A stretch of 64,000 bases of DNA from Arthrobacter sp. DWC3 (GCF_002929375.1 NZ_PJIP01000004.1:1-64000); one strand, 5' to 3'. Shown: positions 8,202-17,354, counted from the first letter of the stretch. The notes: generated from the sequence alone by a model not told the origin. Translations and numbers: made by a program.

Positions 8202-9041
8202 GTGGAGGCCCCGACGGTCTTCGAGGTGCAGCTGACGAACTTCAGCGGACCCTTCGACCTGCTGCTCAACCTCATCTCCCGGCGCGAACTCGACATCACC
8301 GAAATTGCCCTGGCGCAGGTGACGGACGAGTTCATCGCCCACATCCGCCGGATCCAGGCCGCCGAAGGGGAATGGCGGCTCGACGAGGCCAGCGAGTTCC
8401 TCGTGGTCGCCGCGACGCTCCTGGACCTGAAGGCCGCACGGCTCCTGCCGGCCGGATCCGTGGAGGACGAGGAGGACATCGCCCTCCTCGAGGCACGGGA
8501 CCTCCTGTTCGCCCGACTCCTGCAGTACCGGGCGTTCAAGGAGATGGCGCGGCAGCTCTCCGCACGCCTCGAGGAGGAGGACACACGGTACGCACGCGAC
8601 GTGCCGCTGGAACCGCAGTTCACGCGCCTGCTGCCCGACCTCGTCTGGAAGCACTCGCCCGCGGATCTCGCGGCCCTCGCCGCGAGGATCCTCGCACCGC
8701 GCCAGGAGCAGCCCGTGGAGGTGGCGACCGGGCACCTGCACGCACCGCCCGTCAGCGTCCGTGAGCAGGCGCTCGTGGTGCAGGACCTGCTCCGGACCAG
8801 GGGGCCGCTGTCCTTCCGGGAGCTGACCGAGGACGCCGGATCACGGATGGTGCTCGTGGTGCGGTTCCTGGCCCTGCTGGAGCTGTTCCGCGACGGCGCC
8901 GTCTCCTTCGAGCAGCCCGCGCCGCTGTCCGACCTGCTGGTCAGCTGGAGCGCCGGCGACGGTCCGTGGGCCGTCGACCTGCCGCACGACGTCGTCGGCG
9001 GCACCGACCTCGTGCACAGCGAAGGAGCGCACCATGGATGA
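8202..9041 (+). CDS. scpA: Segregation and condensation protein ScpA
   Basis: ScpA is the kleisin that bridges SMC heads in the chromosome-condensing SMC-ScpAB complex. The 279-residue product has the N-terminal NFSGPFDLLLNLI segment, a helical middle, and a C-terminal winged helix with LSFRELTEDA, all typical of the family. An in-frame stop at 8194-8196 leaves GTG 8202 as the first possible start. The ribosome site is weak, so translation may be coupled to the ParA gene that ends 35 bases earlier. The gene overlaps scpB by eight bases. Confidence 0.92.
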   Translation: MEAPTVFEVQLTNFSGPFDLLLNLISRRELDITEIALAQVTDEFIAHIRRIQAAEGEWRLDEASEFLVVAATLLDLKAARLLPAGSVEDEEDIALLEARDLLFARLLQYRAFKEMARQLSARLEEEDTRYARDVPLEPQFTRLLPDLVWKHSPADLAALAARILAPRQEQPVEVATGHLHAPPVSVREQALVVQDLLRTRGPLSFRELTEDAGSRMVLVVRFLALLELFRDGAVSFEQPAPLSDLLVSWSAGDGPWAVDLPHDVVGGTDLVHSEGAHHG

Positions 9042-9681
9042 GACCACCCCGGACGAGCCGAGCCCGGAGCAGCCGGCGGATCCCCTCGACCCTCTGCCGG
9101 GAGGACTGCGCGGCGCCGTCGAGGCGATCCTCATGGTCACCGACCGCCCCGTGACCGACGCCCAGCTGGCAGCGGCCCTCCACCGGCCCGCGGAAGAGGT
9201 GCACGCCGTCCTCGTGGGACTGCAGCGCGAGTACGACGGCTATACTGGCTCAGGCGTCCGGAGCGCCGAGCCTGCGTCGCCACGCGGTTTCGAACTGCGG
9301 GACATCGCCGGCGGGTGGCGCATTTACTCGCGGAAGCACTTCGCCTCCGTCGTCGCCGAGTTCGTGCTGGACGGCCAGTCAGCCCGCTTGTCGCAGGCAG
9401 CACTCGAGACCCTGACGGTCATCGCGTACCGCCAGCCCGTGTCCCGTGCCCGGGTCTCCGCCATCCGGGGCGTCACCGTCGACTCCGTGGTCCGTACCCT
9501 GCTCCAGCGCGGCCTCGTTGTCGAGATGGAGACCGATCCGGAGACCGGAGCGGTGCTCTATGGGACCACCTCCCTGTTTCTGGAAAGATTGGGACTGGGC
9601 AGCGTCGACGAACTGCCCCGGATCGCTCCCCACCTGCCAGGGCTCGAAAGCCTCGGGGAGTATGACGAAACGACGTACTGA
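9034..9681 (+). CDS. scpB: Segregation and condensation protein ScpB
   Basis: ScpB is the dimeric partner that stabilises ScpA on SMC. The 215-residue protein has two winged-helix domains. The segment ETLTVIAYRQPVSRARVSAI and the following GVTVDSVVRTLLQRG are hallmarks of the family. AAGGAG precedes the ATG by seven bases inside the end of scpA, which indicates tight coupling. A stretch around residues 65-85, rich in Gly and Ser, is a small linker-like insertion. The smc gene is not in this window. Confidence 0.93.
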   Translation: MDETTPDEPSPEQPADPLDPLPGGLRGAVEAILMVTDRPVTDAQLAAALHRPAEEVHAVLVGLQREYDGYTGSGVRSAEPASPRGFELRDIAGGWRIYSRKHFASVVAEFVLDGQSARLSQAALETLTVIAYRQPVSRARVSAIRGVTVDSVVRTLLQRGLVVEMETDPETGAVLYGTTSLFLERLGLGSVDELPRIAPHLPGLESLGEYDETTY

Positions 9682-9709
9682 GCACGACCTACACGAAGGA
9701 TTTCTCTCC

Positions 9710-11059
9710 ATGACACAGCCGCCAGGATCCGGTTCCGGACGCAATACGCCGCGCCGCGGCGGATCGACGGGCCGCCCATCCGACGCTGCCCGCGGCCGCG
9801 GGACCCCCCGCGGCGGATCCGGGCAGGGCGGCGCAGGACGGTCCGGCGAGGGCCGTTCCTTCCCCGACCGCGGCGAGCGCACCGGCACAGGACGGTCCGG
9901 CGAGGGCCGGTCGTTCCCCGACCGCGGCGACCGCGGCGAGCGGGGTGAGCGCGGCGAGCGCACCGGCGGCCGTCCCGGGGCTCCCCGTGGTGCCTCCGAT
10001 CGCGGCCGTGAGGGCGGCCGGTCCTCGGAGGGCCGTGCCTCCGCAGCCGGCGATCGCCGCGAATCCGCCGAAGGCCGCGCCCGCGCAGCCTCGGGCCGGC
10101 CCTCGGCAGGGACGCCGTCGGGCCGGTTCGCCGCGAAGGCCGGCGGGCGCGCCGGCAGCAAGCCCGGTGCGGCACCGGGACGCTCCGGCGGACAGGGCGG
10201 CGGACGCCCCAAGCCCGCGGGAGCCAAGGCCTTCGGCCGCGAACGGTTCGGCCAGGACCTCGGCCCCGTGCGCGCGGCCGCACCGAAGCGCTCCAGCCGT
10301 CCGGCCGACGAGATCGACGTCCACGATCCCGAGGGCGTGCGCCTGCAGAAGATCATGGCCCTCGCCGGCGTCGCATCGCGCCGCGTGTGCGAGGAGATGA
10401 TCCTCGACGGACGCGTGGAGGTGGACGGCACCATCGTGACCGAGCTCGGCGTCCGCGTGGACCCGGCACAGGCGGCCATCCACGTGGACGGGATCCGGCT
10501 GCAGCTCAACGAGCACCTGAAGTACTACGTCTTCAACAAGCCCCGCGGCGTCGTCTCCACCATGGAGGACCCCGAGGGCCGCCGGTGCATCAGCGACTTC
10601 CTGAAGAACAAGGACAGGAGCGAGCGGCTCTTCCACGTGGGCCGGCTCGACGCCGAGACCGAGGGCCTGCTGCTGCTCACCAACGACGGCGAACTCACCA
10701 ACCGCCTGACGCACCCGTCCTACGAGGTGCCGAAGACCTACCTCGTGCAGGTCCGCGGACCCATGGCGCAGGGCGTCGGCGCGCAGATGAAGGAGGGTAT
10801 CGAGCTCGAGGACGGCCTGGCGCAGGTCGACTCCTTCAAACTCGTCGACTCCACCCCCGGCCACATCCTCGTCGAGGTGGTGCTGCACTCCGGCCGCAAC
10901 CGGATCGTCCGCCGCCTGTTCGACGCCGTCGGCCACCCCGTCGAGCGCCTCGTACGCACCCAGGTGGGACCCATCCGCATCGGTGACCAGCGCCAGGGCA
11001 GCATCCGCGTGCTCGGGCGCCAGGAGATCGGGCACCTGCTCGCATCGGTGGGCCTCTAA
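9710..11059 (+). CDS. rluB: 23S rRNA pseudouridine synthase RluB-like, with long RG-rich N-terminal tail
   Basis: The core (about residues 195-449) has an S4 RNA-binding domain beginning VRLQKIMALAGVASRR. The RsuA/RluB-type catalytic domain follows, with the nucleophilic Asp in GRLDAETEGLLLLTNDG and the conserved GRNRIVRR. It should isomerise a uridine in 23S rRNA. The first 190 or so residues are a disordered, strongly basic tail rich in Arg, Gly, Ser and Pro, with a tandem repeat. Such tails are known in actinobacterial members but vary in length. GAAGGA lies nine bases before ATG 9710. The gene lies between scpB and tyrA in the conserved order. Confidence 0.9.
   Translation: MTQPPGSGSGRNTPRRGGSTGRPSDAARGRGTPRGGSGQGGAGRSGEGRSFPDRGERTGTGRSGEGRSFPDRGDRGERGERGERTGGRPGAPRGASDRGREGGRSSEGRASAAGDRRESAEGRARAASGRPSAGTPSGRFAAKAGGRAGSKPGAAPGRSGGQGGGRPKPAGAKAFGRERFGQDLGPVRAAAPKRSSRPADEIDVHDPEGVRLQKIMALAGVASRRVCEEMILDGRVEVDGTIVTELGVRVDPAQAAIHVDGIRLQLNEHLKYYVFNKPRGVVSTMEDPEGRRCISDFLKNKDRSERLFHVGRLDAETEGLLLLTNDGELTNRLTHPSYEVPKTYLVQVRGPMAQGVGAQMKEGIELEDGLAQVDSFKLVDSTPGHILVEVVLHSGRNRIVRRLFDAVGHPVERLVRTQVGPIRIGDQRQGSIRVLGRQEIGHLLASVGL
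9835..9930 (+). repeat. 54-bp direct repeat in the rluB tail
   Basis: A 54-base unit starting AGGACGGTCCGG at 9835 recurs from 9889 with few changes, to about 9930. It encodes duplicated GRSGEGRSFPDRG segments. Because the period is divisible by three, slippage would change tail length in frame. Confidence 0.85.
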
Positions 11060-11062
11060 GCG

Positions 11063-12190
11063 ATGACGCAGCGCACGGAACAGGGCACGCACCTCACGGG
11101 CCCCGTCCTCGTCCTGGGGGCGGGCCTGCTGGGGGCCAGCATCGGGCTGGGTCTGCGCGCGCGCGGGCTCGACGTCGTCCTGTCCGACAGCTCGCCCTCC
11201 ACCGAGGCCGTGGCGCGTGACATCGGCGCAGGGCGGCTCCTCGCCGACGCGCGCGCCGCGGGTGAGCGGGTGTCCCCGGAGCTCGTGGTCGTCGCGACCC
11301 CTCCCGACGTCACGGCCCGCGTGGCCGCCGAGGCGCTGCTGGCGTACCCCGACGCCGTGGTGGTGGACATCTGCAGCGTCAAGGAGGCCGTCCTCCGCGA
11401 GCTCCTCGCCACGCCCGGCGCGGCCGCGCACGCGTCCCGCTACGTGGGCACCCACCCCATGGCGGGCCGCGAGAAGTCCGGTCCGGTCGCGGCGCGCGCC
11501 GAACTGTTCACCGGCGCCCCCTGGGTGCTCTGCGCCCACGCGGGCAGCGCCCCCGAGGCCGTCCTCCGCGCCGAGTCGCTCGCCGTCGACCTCGGCGCCG
11601 TACCCGCGCGGATGTCCGTCGAGGAGCACGACGAGGCCGTCGCCCTGATCTCGCACCTGCCGCAGGTCGTCTCGTCGCTCGTCGCGAGCCGGCTGCAGGA
11701 CTCCCCGGCGCACGCGCTCTCGCTCGCCGGGAACGGCCTCCGCGACGTCACGCGCATCGCGGCCAGCGACCCCCGCCTCTGGGTGCAGATCCTGTCCGCC
11801 AACGCCGGCCGGCTCGTGGAGATCCTGTACGGGGTGCGCGACGACCTGAACCGCCTCATCGGGACCCTCGAGGACCCGACCGCCGGGGGCGCGCGGCTCG
11901 ACATGGCGCAGCTGATGTCCGAGGGGAACTCCGGCCAGGCCCGCGTGCCCGGCAAGCACGGCACGCCGCCGAACTCCTTCGCGCGGCTCACCGTGCTCGT
12001 CGACGACGTGCCCGGGCAGATCGCGAAGCTCCTGACCGAGATCGGGCACACCGGCATCAACGTCGAGGACTTCAGGCTCGAACACTCACCGGGCCGCGAG
12101 GTGGGCCTCGCGGAACTCTCGGTGCTGCCCGGCAGACGGCAGGAATTGACGGAGTCCCTCACCCGGCGGGGCTGGAAGGTAGTGCAGTGA
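11063..12190 (+). CDS. tyrA: Prephenate dehydrogenase with C-terminal ACT domain
   Basis: TyrA converts prephenate to 4-hydroxyphenylpyruvate with NAD(P)+ in tyrosine synthesis. The 375-residue protein has an N-terminal Rossmann motif GAGLLGASIG and the catalytic region YVGTHPMAGREKSG. A C-terminal ACT-like domain (about 305-375) suggests feedback inhibition by tyrosine. It starts three bases after the rluB stop and its stop overlaps the cmk start by four bases. Together with the class II DAHP synthase elsewhere in the window, it supplies the aromatic amino-acid pathway. Confidence 0.9.
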   Translation: MTQRTEQGTHLTGPVLVLGAGLLGASIGLGLRARGLDVVLSDSSPSTEAVARDIGAGRLLADARAAGERVSPELVVVATPPDVTARVAAEALLAYPDAVVVDICSVKEAVLRELLATPGAAAHASRYVGTHPMAGREKSGPVAARAELFTGAPWVLCAHAGSAPEAVLRAESLAVDLGAVPARMSVEEHDEAVALISHLPQVVSSLVASRLQDSPAHALSLAGNGLRDVTRIAASDPRLWVQILSANAGRLVEILYGVRDDLNRLIGTLEDPTAGGARLDMAQLMSEGNSGQARVPGKHGTPPNSFARLTVLVDDVPGQIAKLLTEIGHTGINVEDFRLEHSPGREVGLAELSVLPGRRQELTESLTRRGWKVVQ

Positions 12191-12936
12191 CGCAGGCTTC
12201 AGCAGAGACCACGCAGATCCACGCAGCGGGGGAGCCGGCGTCGTCGGGCCCCTTCCACGGGTTCCGCCTCGGCAAGTCCCTCGTGGTCGCCATCGACGGC
12301 CCCTCGGGCTCCGGCAAGTCGAGCGTGAGCCGCGAGGTCGCACGCCGGCTCCGCGCCGCCTACCTCGACACGGGAGCCATGTACCGGGCGGTGACCCTGC
12401 ACTGCCTCACCACGGGCGTGGACCTGCACGACGCCGCGGCCGTGGAGGCCGCGGCGCGCGACATCGAGCTCTTCATCAGCACCAGCCCAGACCGCGAAGC
12501 GGTGACCGTCGCGGGTGACGACGTCACCGCCGCCATCCGCGAACCGCAGGTCTCCTCCGCCGTGAGCGCCGTCGCCACGACCCTGGGCGCCCGCGCGGAA
12601 CTCATCCGCCGCCAGCGTGCCCTGATCGCCGGTGCGGGCCACCGCATCGTGGCGGAAGGACGCGACATCACCACCGTCGTCGCCCCCGACGCCGAGGTGC
12701 GCATCCTCCTCACCGCCAGCGAGGAGGCACGGCTGCGCCGCCGCGGCGACCAGCTCGGCGGCACGCAGTCCGACGCCCAGCTCCGACGCCAGGTCACCGA
12801 GCGGGACGCCAAGGACTCGGCGGTCGTGAACTTCCAGCAGGCGGCGGACGGCGTCGTGACGCTCGACTCCTCCGACCTCGACTTCGAACAGACCGTCGCG
12901 GCGGTCCTCGGCATCGTGCGCACCGTGGCCCACTAG
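12187..12936 (+). CDS. cmk: Cytidylate kinase
   Basis: This is a CMP/dCMP kinase of 249 residues. The P-loop GPSGSGKSS is followed by [12 protein letters not shown] and the RGDQLGG and RDAKDS segments that bind CMP. About 30 residues precede the P-loop, slightly more than in many homologues. The GTG start overlaps the tyrA stop by four bases, so translation is coupled. It lies directly upstream of der, as in most actinobacteria. Confidence 0.92.
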   Translation: MTQASAETTQIHAAGEPASSGPFHGFRLGKSLVVAIDGPSGSGKSSVSREVARRLRAAYLDTGAMYRAVTLHCLTTGVDLHDAAAVEAAARDIELFISTSPDREAVTVAGDDVTAAIREPQVSSAVSAVATTLGARAELIRRQRALIAGAGHRIVAEGRDITTVVAPDAEVRILLTASEEARLRRRGDQLGGTQSDAQLRRQVTERDAKDSAVVNFQQAADGVVTLDSSDLDFEQTVAAVLGIVRTVAH

Positions 12937-13018
12937 CCGGACCAGCACCCCACGCATTCCGGGCCCCGCGCCCACCAGGCCCGCCGTCGGGAGACGGCCC
13001 CAACCAAAGGACAGAACA

Positions 13019-14569
13019 ATGAGCGAGAACCTTGCGCCGGACGCACCCGACACCGGATCGGGGGAGGACTTCGAGCCCACGGGCGAGGACCAGGTCAGCG
13101 AGCTGCTCGACGCCCTCGACGACGCCGAGGCCGAGCAGCGCGCCGCCTCCCTCCGCGCGGGCCTCGAGGACTACGAGCTCGACGAGGAGGACGCCGCGCT
13201 CCTCGCCCGGCAGGACGAGGACTTCGACGAGGAGGCCGAGGGCCGCCTCAACCCCGTGCTCGCGATCGTGGGCCGCCCCAACGTCGGCAAGTCCACCCTC
13301 GTGAACAGGATCCTCGGACGCCGCGAGGCCGTCGTCGAGGACACCCCGGGGGTCACGCGCGACCGCGTGTCCTACCCGGCGCAGTGGTCCGGCCGGAACT
13401 TCACCCTCGTGGACACCGGCGGCTGGGAGCAGGACGCCAAGGGCATCGCCGCGCGCGTCGCCGACCAGGCGGAGATCGCCGTCGACATGGCCGACGCCGT
13501 CCTGTTCGTCGTCGACGCGACGGTCGGTGCCACCGCCACCGACGAGGCCGTGGTGCGGATGCTGCGCCGCAAGAACCGGCCCGTCATCCTCGTGGCCAAC
13601 AAGGTGGACGACATCCAGAACGAGGCCGACGCCTCCGCGCTGTGGGGGCTCGGCTTCGGGCAGCCCTGGCCCGTGTCCGCCCTGCACGGCCGCGGCACCG
13701 CGGACATGCTCGACCAGGTCAACGAGATCCTCCCGGAGTTCTCCGAGCACGGCGGGATCGAGCGCTCGGGCGGCCCGCGCCGCGTGGCGCTCATCGGACG
13801 CCCCAACGTGGGCAAGTCCTCCCTGCTCAACAAGCTCGCGGGCTCCGAGCGCGTCGTCGTCGACCCGCTGGCCGGCACCACACGCGATCCCGTGGACGAG
13901 ATGATCGAGCTCGGCGGCCGCACCTGGCGCTTCGTCGACACGGCGGGAATCCGCCGCCGCGTGCACATGCAGCAGGGTGCGGACTTCTACGCGTCGCTGC
14001 GCACCCAGTCCGCGCTCGAGAAGGCGGAGGTCGCCGTCGTGCTCCTCGCCGTCGACGAGGTGCTGAGCGAGCAGGACATCCGCATCCTGAACCTCGCCAT
14101 CGAGTCCGGCCGGGCGATCGTCCTGGCGTTCAACAAGTGGGACCTGCTCGACGACGAGCGCCGCCGCTACCTCGAGCGTGAGATCGAGCAGGATCTCGCC
14201 CACGTGGAGTGGGCGCCGCGCGTGAACATCTCGGCGCTGACCGGGTGGCACAGGGACCGCCTGGTACCCGCGCTCGACGTCGCCCTCGAGTCCTGGGACC
14301 GCCGGATCCCCACGGGACGCCTCAACGCGTTCCTCGGCGAACTCGTGGCGGCTCACCCGCACCCGGTGCGCGGCGGCAAGCAGCCGCGCATCCTCTTCGG
14401 CACCCAGGCCTCCAGCCGCCCGCCGAGGTTCGTGCTGTTCACCACCGGATTCCTGGACCCCGGTTACCGCCGCTTCATCACGCGCCGCCTGCGGGAGACG
14501 TTCGGCTTCGAGGGCACGCCCATCGAGGTCAGCATGCGCGTCCGCGAGAAGCGCAGCCGGAAGCGCTGA
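13019..14569 (+). CDS. der: Ribosome-assembly GTPase Der (EngA)
   Basis: Der is an essential tandem-GTPase needed for 50S maturation. The 516-residue protein has two G domains, each with a P-loop: [10 protein letters not shown] at about residue 85 and [10 protein letters not shown] at about 260. The NKVD and NKWD specificity motifs are present, and a C-terminal KH-like domain completes it. The first 70 residues are an acidic Glu/Asp-rich extension typical of actinobacterial Der. AAAGGA sits seven bases before the ATG. This closes the parA-to-der run. Confidence 0.95.
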   Translation: MSENLAPDAPDTGSGEDFEPTGEDQVSELLDALDDAEAEQRAASLRAGLEDYELDEEDAALLARQDEDFDEEAEGRLNPVLAIVGRPNVGKSTLVNRILGRREAVVEDTPGVTRDRVSYPAQWSGRNFTLVDTGGWEQDAKGIAARVADQAEIAVDMADAVLFVVDATVGATATDEAVVRMLRRKNRPVILVANKVDDIQNEADASALWGLGFGQPWPVSALHGRGTADMLDQVNEILPEFSEHGGIERSGGPRRVALIGRPNVGKSSLLNKLAGSERVVVDPLAGTTRDPVDEMIELGGRTWRFVDTAGIRRRVHMQQGADFYASLRTQSALEKAEVAVVLLAVDEVLSEQDIRILNLAIESGRAIVLAFNKWDLLDDERRRYLEREIEQDLAHVEWAPRVNISALTGWHRDRLVPALDVALESWDRRIPTGRLNAFLGELVAAHPHPVRGGKQPRILFGTQASSRPPRFVLFTTGFLDPGYRRFITRRLRETFGFEGTPIEVSMRVREKRSRKR

Positions 14570-14646
14570 CGCCCCGGGCGTGTGCTGTCCCACCCGGAGG
14601 ATGCTGTACAGTTATCCGAGTGGTTTGGCCCGCCGAGCGGGCCGAT

Positions 14647-14720
<74 letters not shown>

Positions 14721-14729
14721 CACTGCAGG

Positions 14730-14770
14730 GCCCGTTCCCACCGGCTTTCCGCCGGAGGGGACGGGCTTTT
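14730..14770 (+). terminator. Rho-independent terminator after tRNA-Pro
   Basis: GCCCGTTCCC (14730-14739) pairs with GGGGACGGGC (14757-14766) with one G-T pair. A nested CCGGC/GCCGG stem lies inside, and TTTT follows. With the tRNA this accounts for most of the der-gcvH gap (14570-14915). Confidence 0.9.
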
Positions 14771-14846
14771 CGCATTCCCGGGAGCGGGCGGTCCGGGCAC
14801 TGCCCGGGAGGGTGAGAGGCGCGTCACGGTGGAGCCCGCTTATGCC

Positions 14847-14852
14847 TATACT
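14847..14852 (+). promoter_or_regulatory. Candidate minus-10 box for gcvH
   Basis: TATACT lies 63 bases before the gcvH ATG, in the only AT-richer patch of the region. No good minus-35 is visible. The leader shows no glycine-riboswitch features. Confidence 0.4.
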
Positions 14853-14915
14853 CGACCAGTACCCGTACCGGACGGCCCCTGGCGCCTCCGATGACCGCGC
14901 GTCCGAAAGGCAACC

Positions 14916-15302
14916 ATGAGCAACATCCCCGATGGCCTGTACTACACCGCGGAGCACGAGTGGGTCAGCGAGCCCGCCGTCGACGGCACGGTGCGCGTCG
15001 GTATCACCGACTTCGCCCAGGACGCCCTCGGCGACGTGGTCTACGTGCAGATGCCCGAGGAGGGCACGGCCGTCACCGCCGCCGACGTGATCGGCGAGGT
15101 CGAGTCCACCAAGAGCGTCAGCGACATCTACGCGCCCGTCACCGGGCAGGTCGTGGCCCGCAACGAGGCGCTCGACGACGATCCCTCGCTCATCAACTCC
15201 GACCCCTACGGCGAGGGCTGGCTCCTCGAGATCAAGGTCTCGGATCCGTCCGTGGTGGAGGGTCTCCTGAGTTCAGCCGACTACTCCCAGCAGGTAGGCT
15301 AG
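14916..15302 (+). CDS. gcvH: Glycine cleavage system H protein
   Basis: GcvH carries the aminomethyl group between the P and T proteins on a lipoyl arm. The 128-residue protein has the lipoylation site in GEVESTKSVSD, with Lys66 as the modified residue, and the N-terminal YYTAEHEWV and C-terminal NSDPYGEGWL segments. GAAAGG precedes the ATG. gcvP and gcvT are not nearby. Instead it stands first in the block shared with mycobacteria, next to the FHA protein and MerR genes, which may link one-carbon and 2-oxoglutarate metabolism. Confidence 0.95.
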   Translation: MSNIPDGLYYTAEHEWVSEPAVDGTVRVGITDFAQDALGDVVYVQMPEEGTAVTAADVIGEVESTKSVSDIYAPVTGQVVARNEALDDDPSLINSDPYGEGWLLEIKVSDPSVVEGLLSSADYSQQVG

Positions 15303-15370
15303 TCCTACCGGCAGCGGGGGCGCGGATCGCGGTCGTCGAGCCGCGCCGCGCAGTAGGGGAGGGAAGTCCG

Positions 15371-15862
15371 ATGGTGTCCAACGTGAATACTGGCGTGAAT
15401 GGGGAAGAGCCGAACATGACGTCTCCTGAGACAACGACGATCGGGCTGCCGCCGCAAGCGGTCCTGAGCGACCTGGAGCGTCACCTGACGCGTGAGGAGC
15501 AGGCCTCCGTCGCCGCCCTCCCCGCCGGGTCCGCGCTCCTGATCGCCCACTCGGGCCCGAACGCGGGTGCGCGCTTCCTCCTTGACGAGGACGTCACGAA
15601 GGCCGGACGCCACCCCAACGCCGACATCTTCCTGGACGACGTGACGGTGTCCCGCCAGCACGCCGAGTTCCGGCGGACGCCCAACGGCTTCACGGTGGTG
15701 GACACGCGCAGCCTCAACGGCACCTACGTGAACAACGACCGCGTGGACAGCGTCACGCTGCGCAACGGCAACGAGGTGCAGATCGGCAAGTTCCGGCTCA
15801 CCTTCTACGCGGCCCGGACCGTGCCCGGCCAGTCCGCCCAGCACACGACCGCCCAGGCCTAG
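15371..15862 (+). CDS. odhI: FHA-domain metabolic regulator, GarA/OdhI type
   Basis: GarA/OdhI inhibits the 2-oxoglutarate dehydrogenase E1 subunit until a Ser/Thr kinase phosphorylates its N-terminal Thr motif. Phosphorylation makes the protein bind its own FHA domain and release the target. This 163-residue copy has the Thr cluster PETTTIG at residues 19-25 and an FHA domain at about 70-145 with GRHPNADIFLDDV, SRQHAEF and SLNGTYVN. GGGAGGGAAG precedes ATG 15371; an internal ATG at residue 16 is less likely. The PASTA kinase at 30266-32713 is a candidate partner, which is inference only. Confidence 0.92.
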   Translation: MVSNVNTGVNGEEPNMTSPETTTIGLPPQAVLSDLERHLTREEQASVAALPAGSALLIAHSGPNAGARFLLDEDVTKAGRHPNADIFLDDVTVSRQHAEFRRTPNGFTVVDTRSLNGTYVNNDRVDSVTLRNGNEVQIGKFRLTFYAARTVPGQSAQHTTAQA

Positions 15863-15870
15863 CCCGCTCC

Positions 15871-16617
15871 ATGCCTGCCTCCCACCCCGCCCGCCGTCCG
15901 GCCGGCGTCGCTCCTGGTCCCTCCTCCGGTGTCCTCAACATCGGCGAGGTCCTGCGCGAACTGGCGGGGGAGTTCCCGCAGGTCACGGCGTCGAAGATCC
16001 GCTTCCTCGAGGAGAAGGGTCTCATCTCGCCGCAGCGTACCCGCGCCGGGTACCGCAAGTACGCGGCGCACGACGTCGAGCGCCTGCGCTTCGTCCTGGC
16101 GCTGCAGCGCGACCAGTACCTGCCCCTGAAGGTCATCAAGGACTACGTCGACGCCATCGACCGCGGGGAGCGTCCCGCGTCGCTGCCGGGCGGGATGACC
16201 CTGGCACCCCGCGTGGTCTCGGACCAGCTCTCGCGGGAGCTGAACGCACACGGCCGGCGGCTGACCGCCGAGACCCTCGCCGCGGAGGCCGGGGCCCCGC
16301 GCAGGCTCGTCGACGACCTCGTGAGCTTCGGGCTGATCACCGCCGTCGAGAACCGGTTCGACGAGCACGCCCTGAAGATCACGAAGGCCTGCGTCCAGCT
16401 GGAGGCCCACGGCATCGAACCCCGCCACCTGCGGCCCTTCCGCGCCGCGGCTGACCGCGAGCTCGGGCTGGTGGAGCGCGTCGTCGCCCCGGTGGCGTCC
16501 CGCAAGGACGTCGCCTCGAAGGCGCGCGCCGCGGAGACCGCGCGGGAGATCAGCGAACTGTGCCTGGGGCTCCACAGCGCCCTCGTCCACAGCCACATCG
16601 CCCGAATGGACAGTTAG
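15871..16617 (+). CDS. ftsR: MerR-family regulator FtsR
   Basis: This 248-residue protein has a MerR-type winged helix at about residues 22-95 (LNIGEVLRELAGEFP, then KIRFLEEKGLISPQRT). A second helical region follows instead of a metal-binding loop. It matches the Rv1828/FtsR type that always lies beside garA/odhI. In Corynebacterium, FtsR activates ftsZ, so the ftsZ promoter in this window is a natural target. The gene starts eight bases after the odhI stop, consistent with co-transcription. Function is taken from family and synteny. Confidence 0.85.
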   Translation: MPASHPARRPAGVAPGPSSGVLNIGEVLRELAGEFPQVTASKIRFLEEKGLISPQRTRAGYRKYAAHDVERLRFVLALQRDQYLPLKVIKDYVDAIDRGERPASLPGGMTLAPRVVSDQLSRELNAHGRRLTAETLAAEAGAPRRLVDDLVSFGLITAVENRFDEHALKITKACVQLEAHGIEPRHLRPFRAAADRELGLVERVVAPVASRKDVASKARAAETAREISELCLGLHSALVHSHIARMDS

Positions 16618-16627
16618 GCGGCTTCCC

Positions 16628-17131
16628 GTGATCGAAGTAGAAGTGGTGGGCGTCCGGATCGAACTGCCGTCCAACCAGCCGCTGGTCCTGCTGCGCGAGA
16701 CCGCGGGCGAACGCCACCTGCCCATCTGGATCGGAGCGCCCGAGGCCAGCGCGATCGCGTTCGTGCAGCAGGGGATCGTGCCGCCACGCCCCATGACGCA
16801 CGACCTCCTGGTCGACGTCGTCGCTGCGGCCGGCAAGCAGATCTCGGAGGTGCGCATCACCTCGGTGGAGGACACCGTCTACCACGCCCAGCTGGTGTTC
16901 AGCGACGGCGTGACGGTCAGCTCGAGGGCCTCCGACGCCCTCGCCGTCGCCCTACGGGTGCCCTGCCCCATCTACTGCGCGGACGAGGTCCTGGCGGTCG
17001 CGGGCGTGGAGATCGCCGACGCCGACGCCGAGGATCCGGAGCAGGGTGACACCGAGGAGACCGCCGAGAAGGAGGTCCTCCAGTTCCGGGAGTTCCTCGC
17101 CGACGTGGAGCCCGAGGACTTCGAGCGCTGA
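16628..17131 (+). CDS. DUF151 (bifunctional nuclease-like) protein
   Basis: This 167-residue protein starts MIEVEVVGVRIELPSNQP and contains LPIWIGAPEASAIA, both typical of the DUF151/BFN family. Plant relatives have nuclease activity; bacterial roles are unsettled. The last 45 residues are acidic. Its position between ftsR and a second merR gene matches Rv1829 in mycobacteria. It begins ten bases after the ftsR stop with GTG. No specific biochemical role can be given from sequence. Confidence 0.88.
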   Translation: MIEVEVVGVRIELPSNQPLVLLRETAGERHLPIWIGAPEASAIAFVQQGIVPPRPMTHDLLVDVVAAAGKQISEVRITSVEDTVYHAQLVFSDGVTVSSRASDALAVALRVPCPIYCADEVLAVAGVEIADADAEDPEQGDTEETAEKEVLQFREFLADVEPEDFER

Positions 17132-17211
17132 GGTCCGCCCGAAGCCGGACCCGTGGTGCCGCGTCTCCGGCGGGCCGCGGGCGACACGCCGAACCTTGCA
17201 GGGCAGCATCT

Positions 17212-17320
17212 TTGACCTCGACCCTCCTGCGATCTAACGTCGAAGAATACAGTTCCCGTTGCGTGTGTGGGGGGCTCGGGGCACACTTGAGTGCACATCC
17301 TGAGGTTCCGCCCAGTTGAG
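17212..17320 (+). promoter_or_regulatory. Promoter and operator-like dyad upstream of the second merR gene
   Basis: TTGACC (17212-17217) and TAACGT (17235-17240) with 17-bp spacing form a reasonable sigma-70-type promoter. Downstream, GCAC/GTGC around CTTGAG (17281-17294) makes an imperfect dyad, and a related AGTTGAG occurs at 17314-17320. These sit in the leader of the regulator gene and could be autoregulatory sites. Confidence 0.4.
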
Positions 17321-17354
17321 CAAACTCCCCGGGAACCCTACGAGGAGGCAGCAC

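Noticed and set aside
9446-9709. In-frame upstream extension of the rluB reading frame
   Set aside because: It overlaps scpB in another frame, has no ribosome site, and a good GAAGGA precedes ATG 9710.
14771-14915. Glycine riboswitch upstream of gcvH
   Set aside because: The leader lacks the conserved paired-aptamer core sequences. Only a possible minus-10 box is visible.
17286-17292. HspR (HAIR) operator upstream of the second merR gene
   Set aside because: Only one half-site, CTTGAGT, is present. The inverted partner at seven bases is missing, and the encoded protein is of the Rv1830 type, not HspR.
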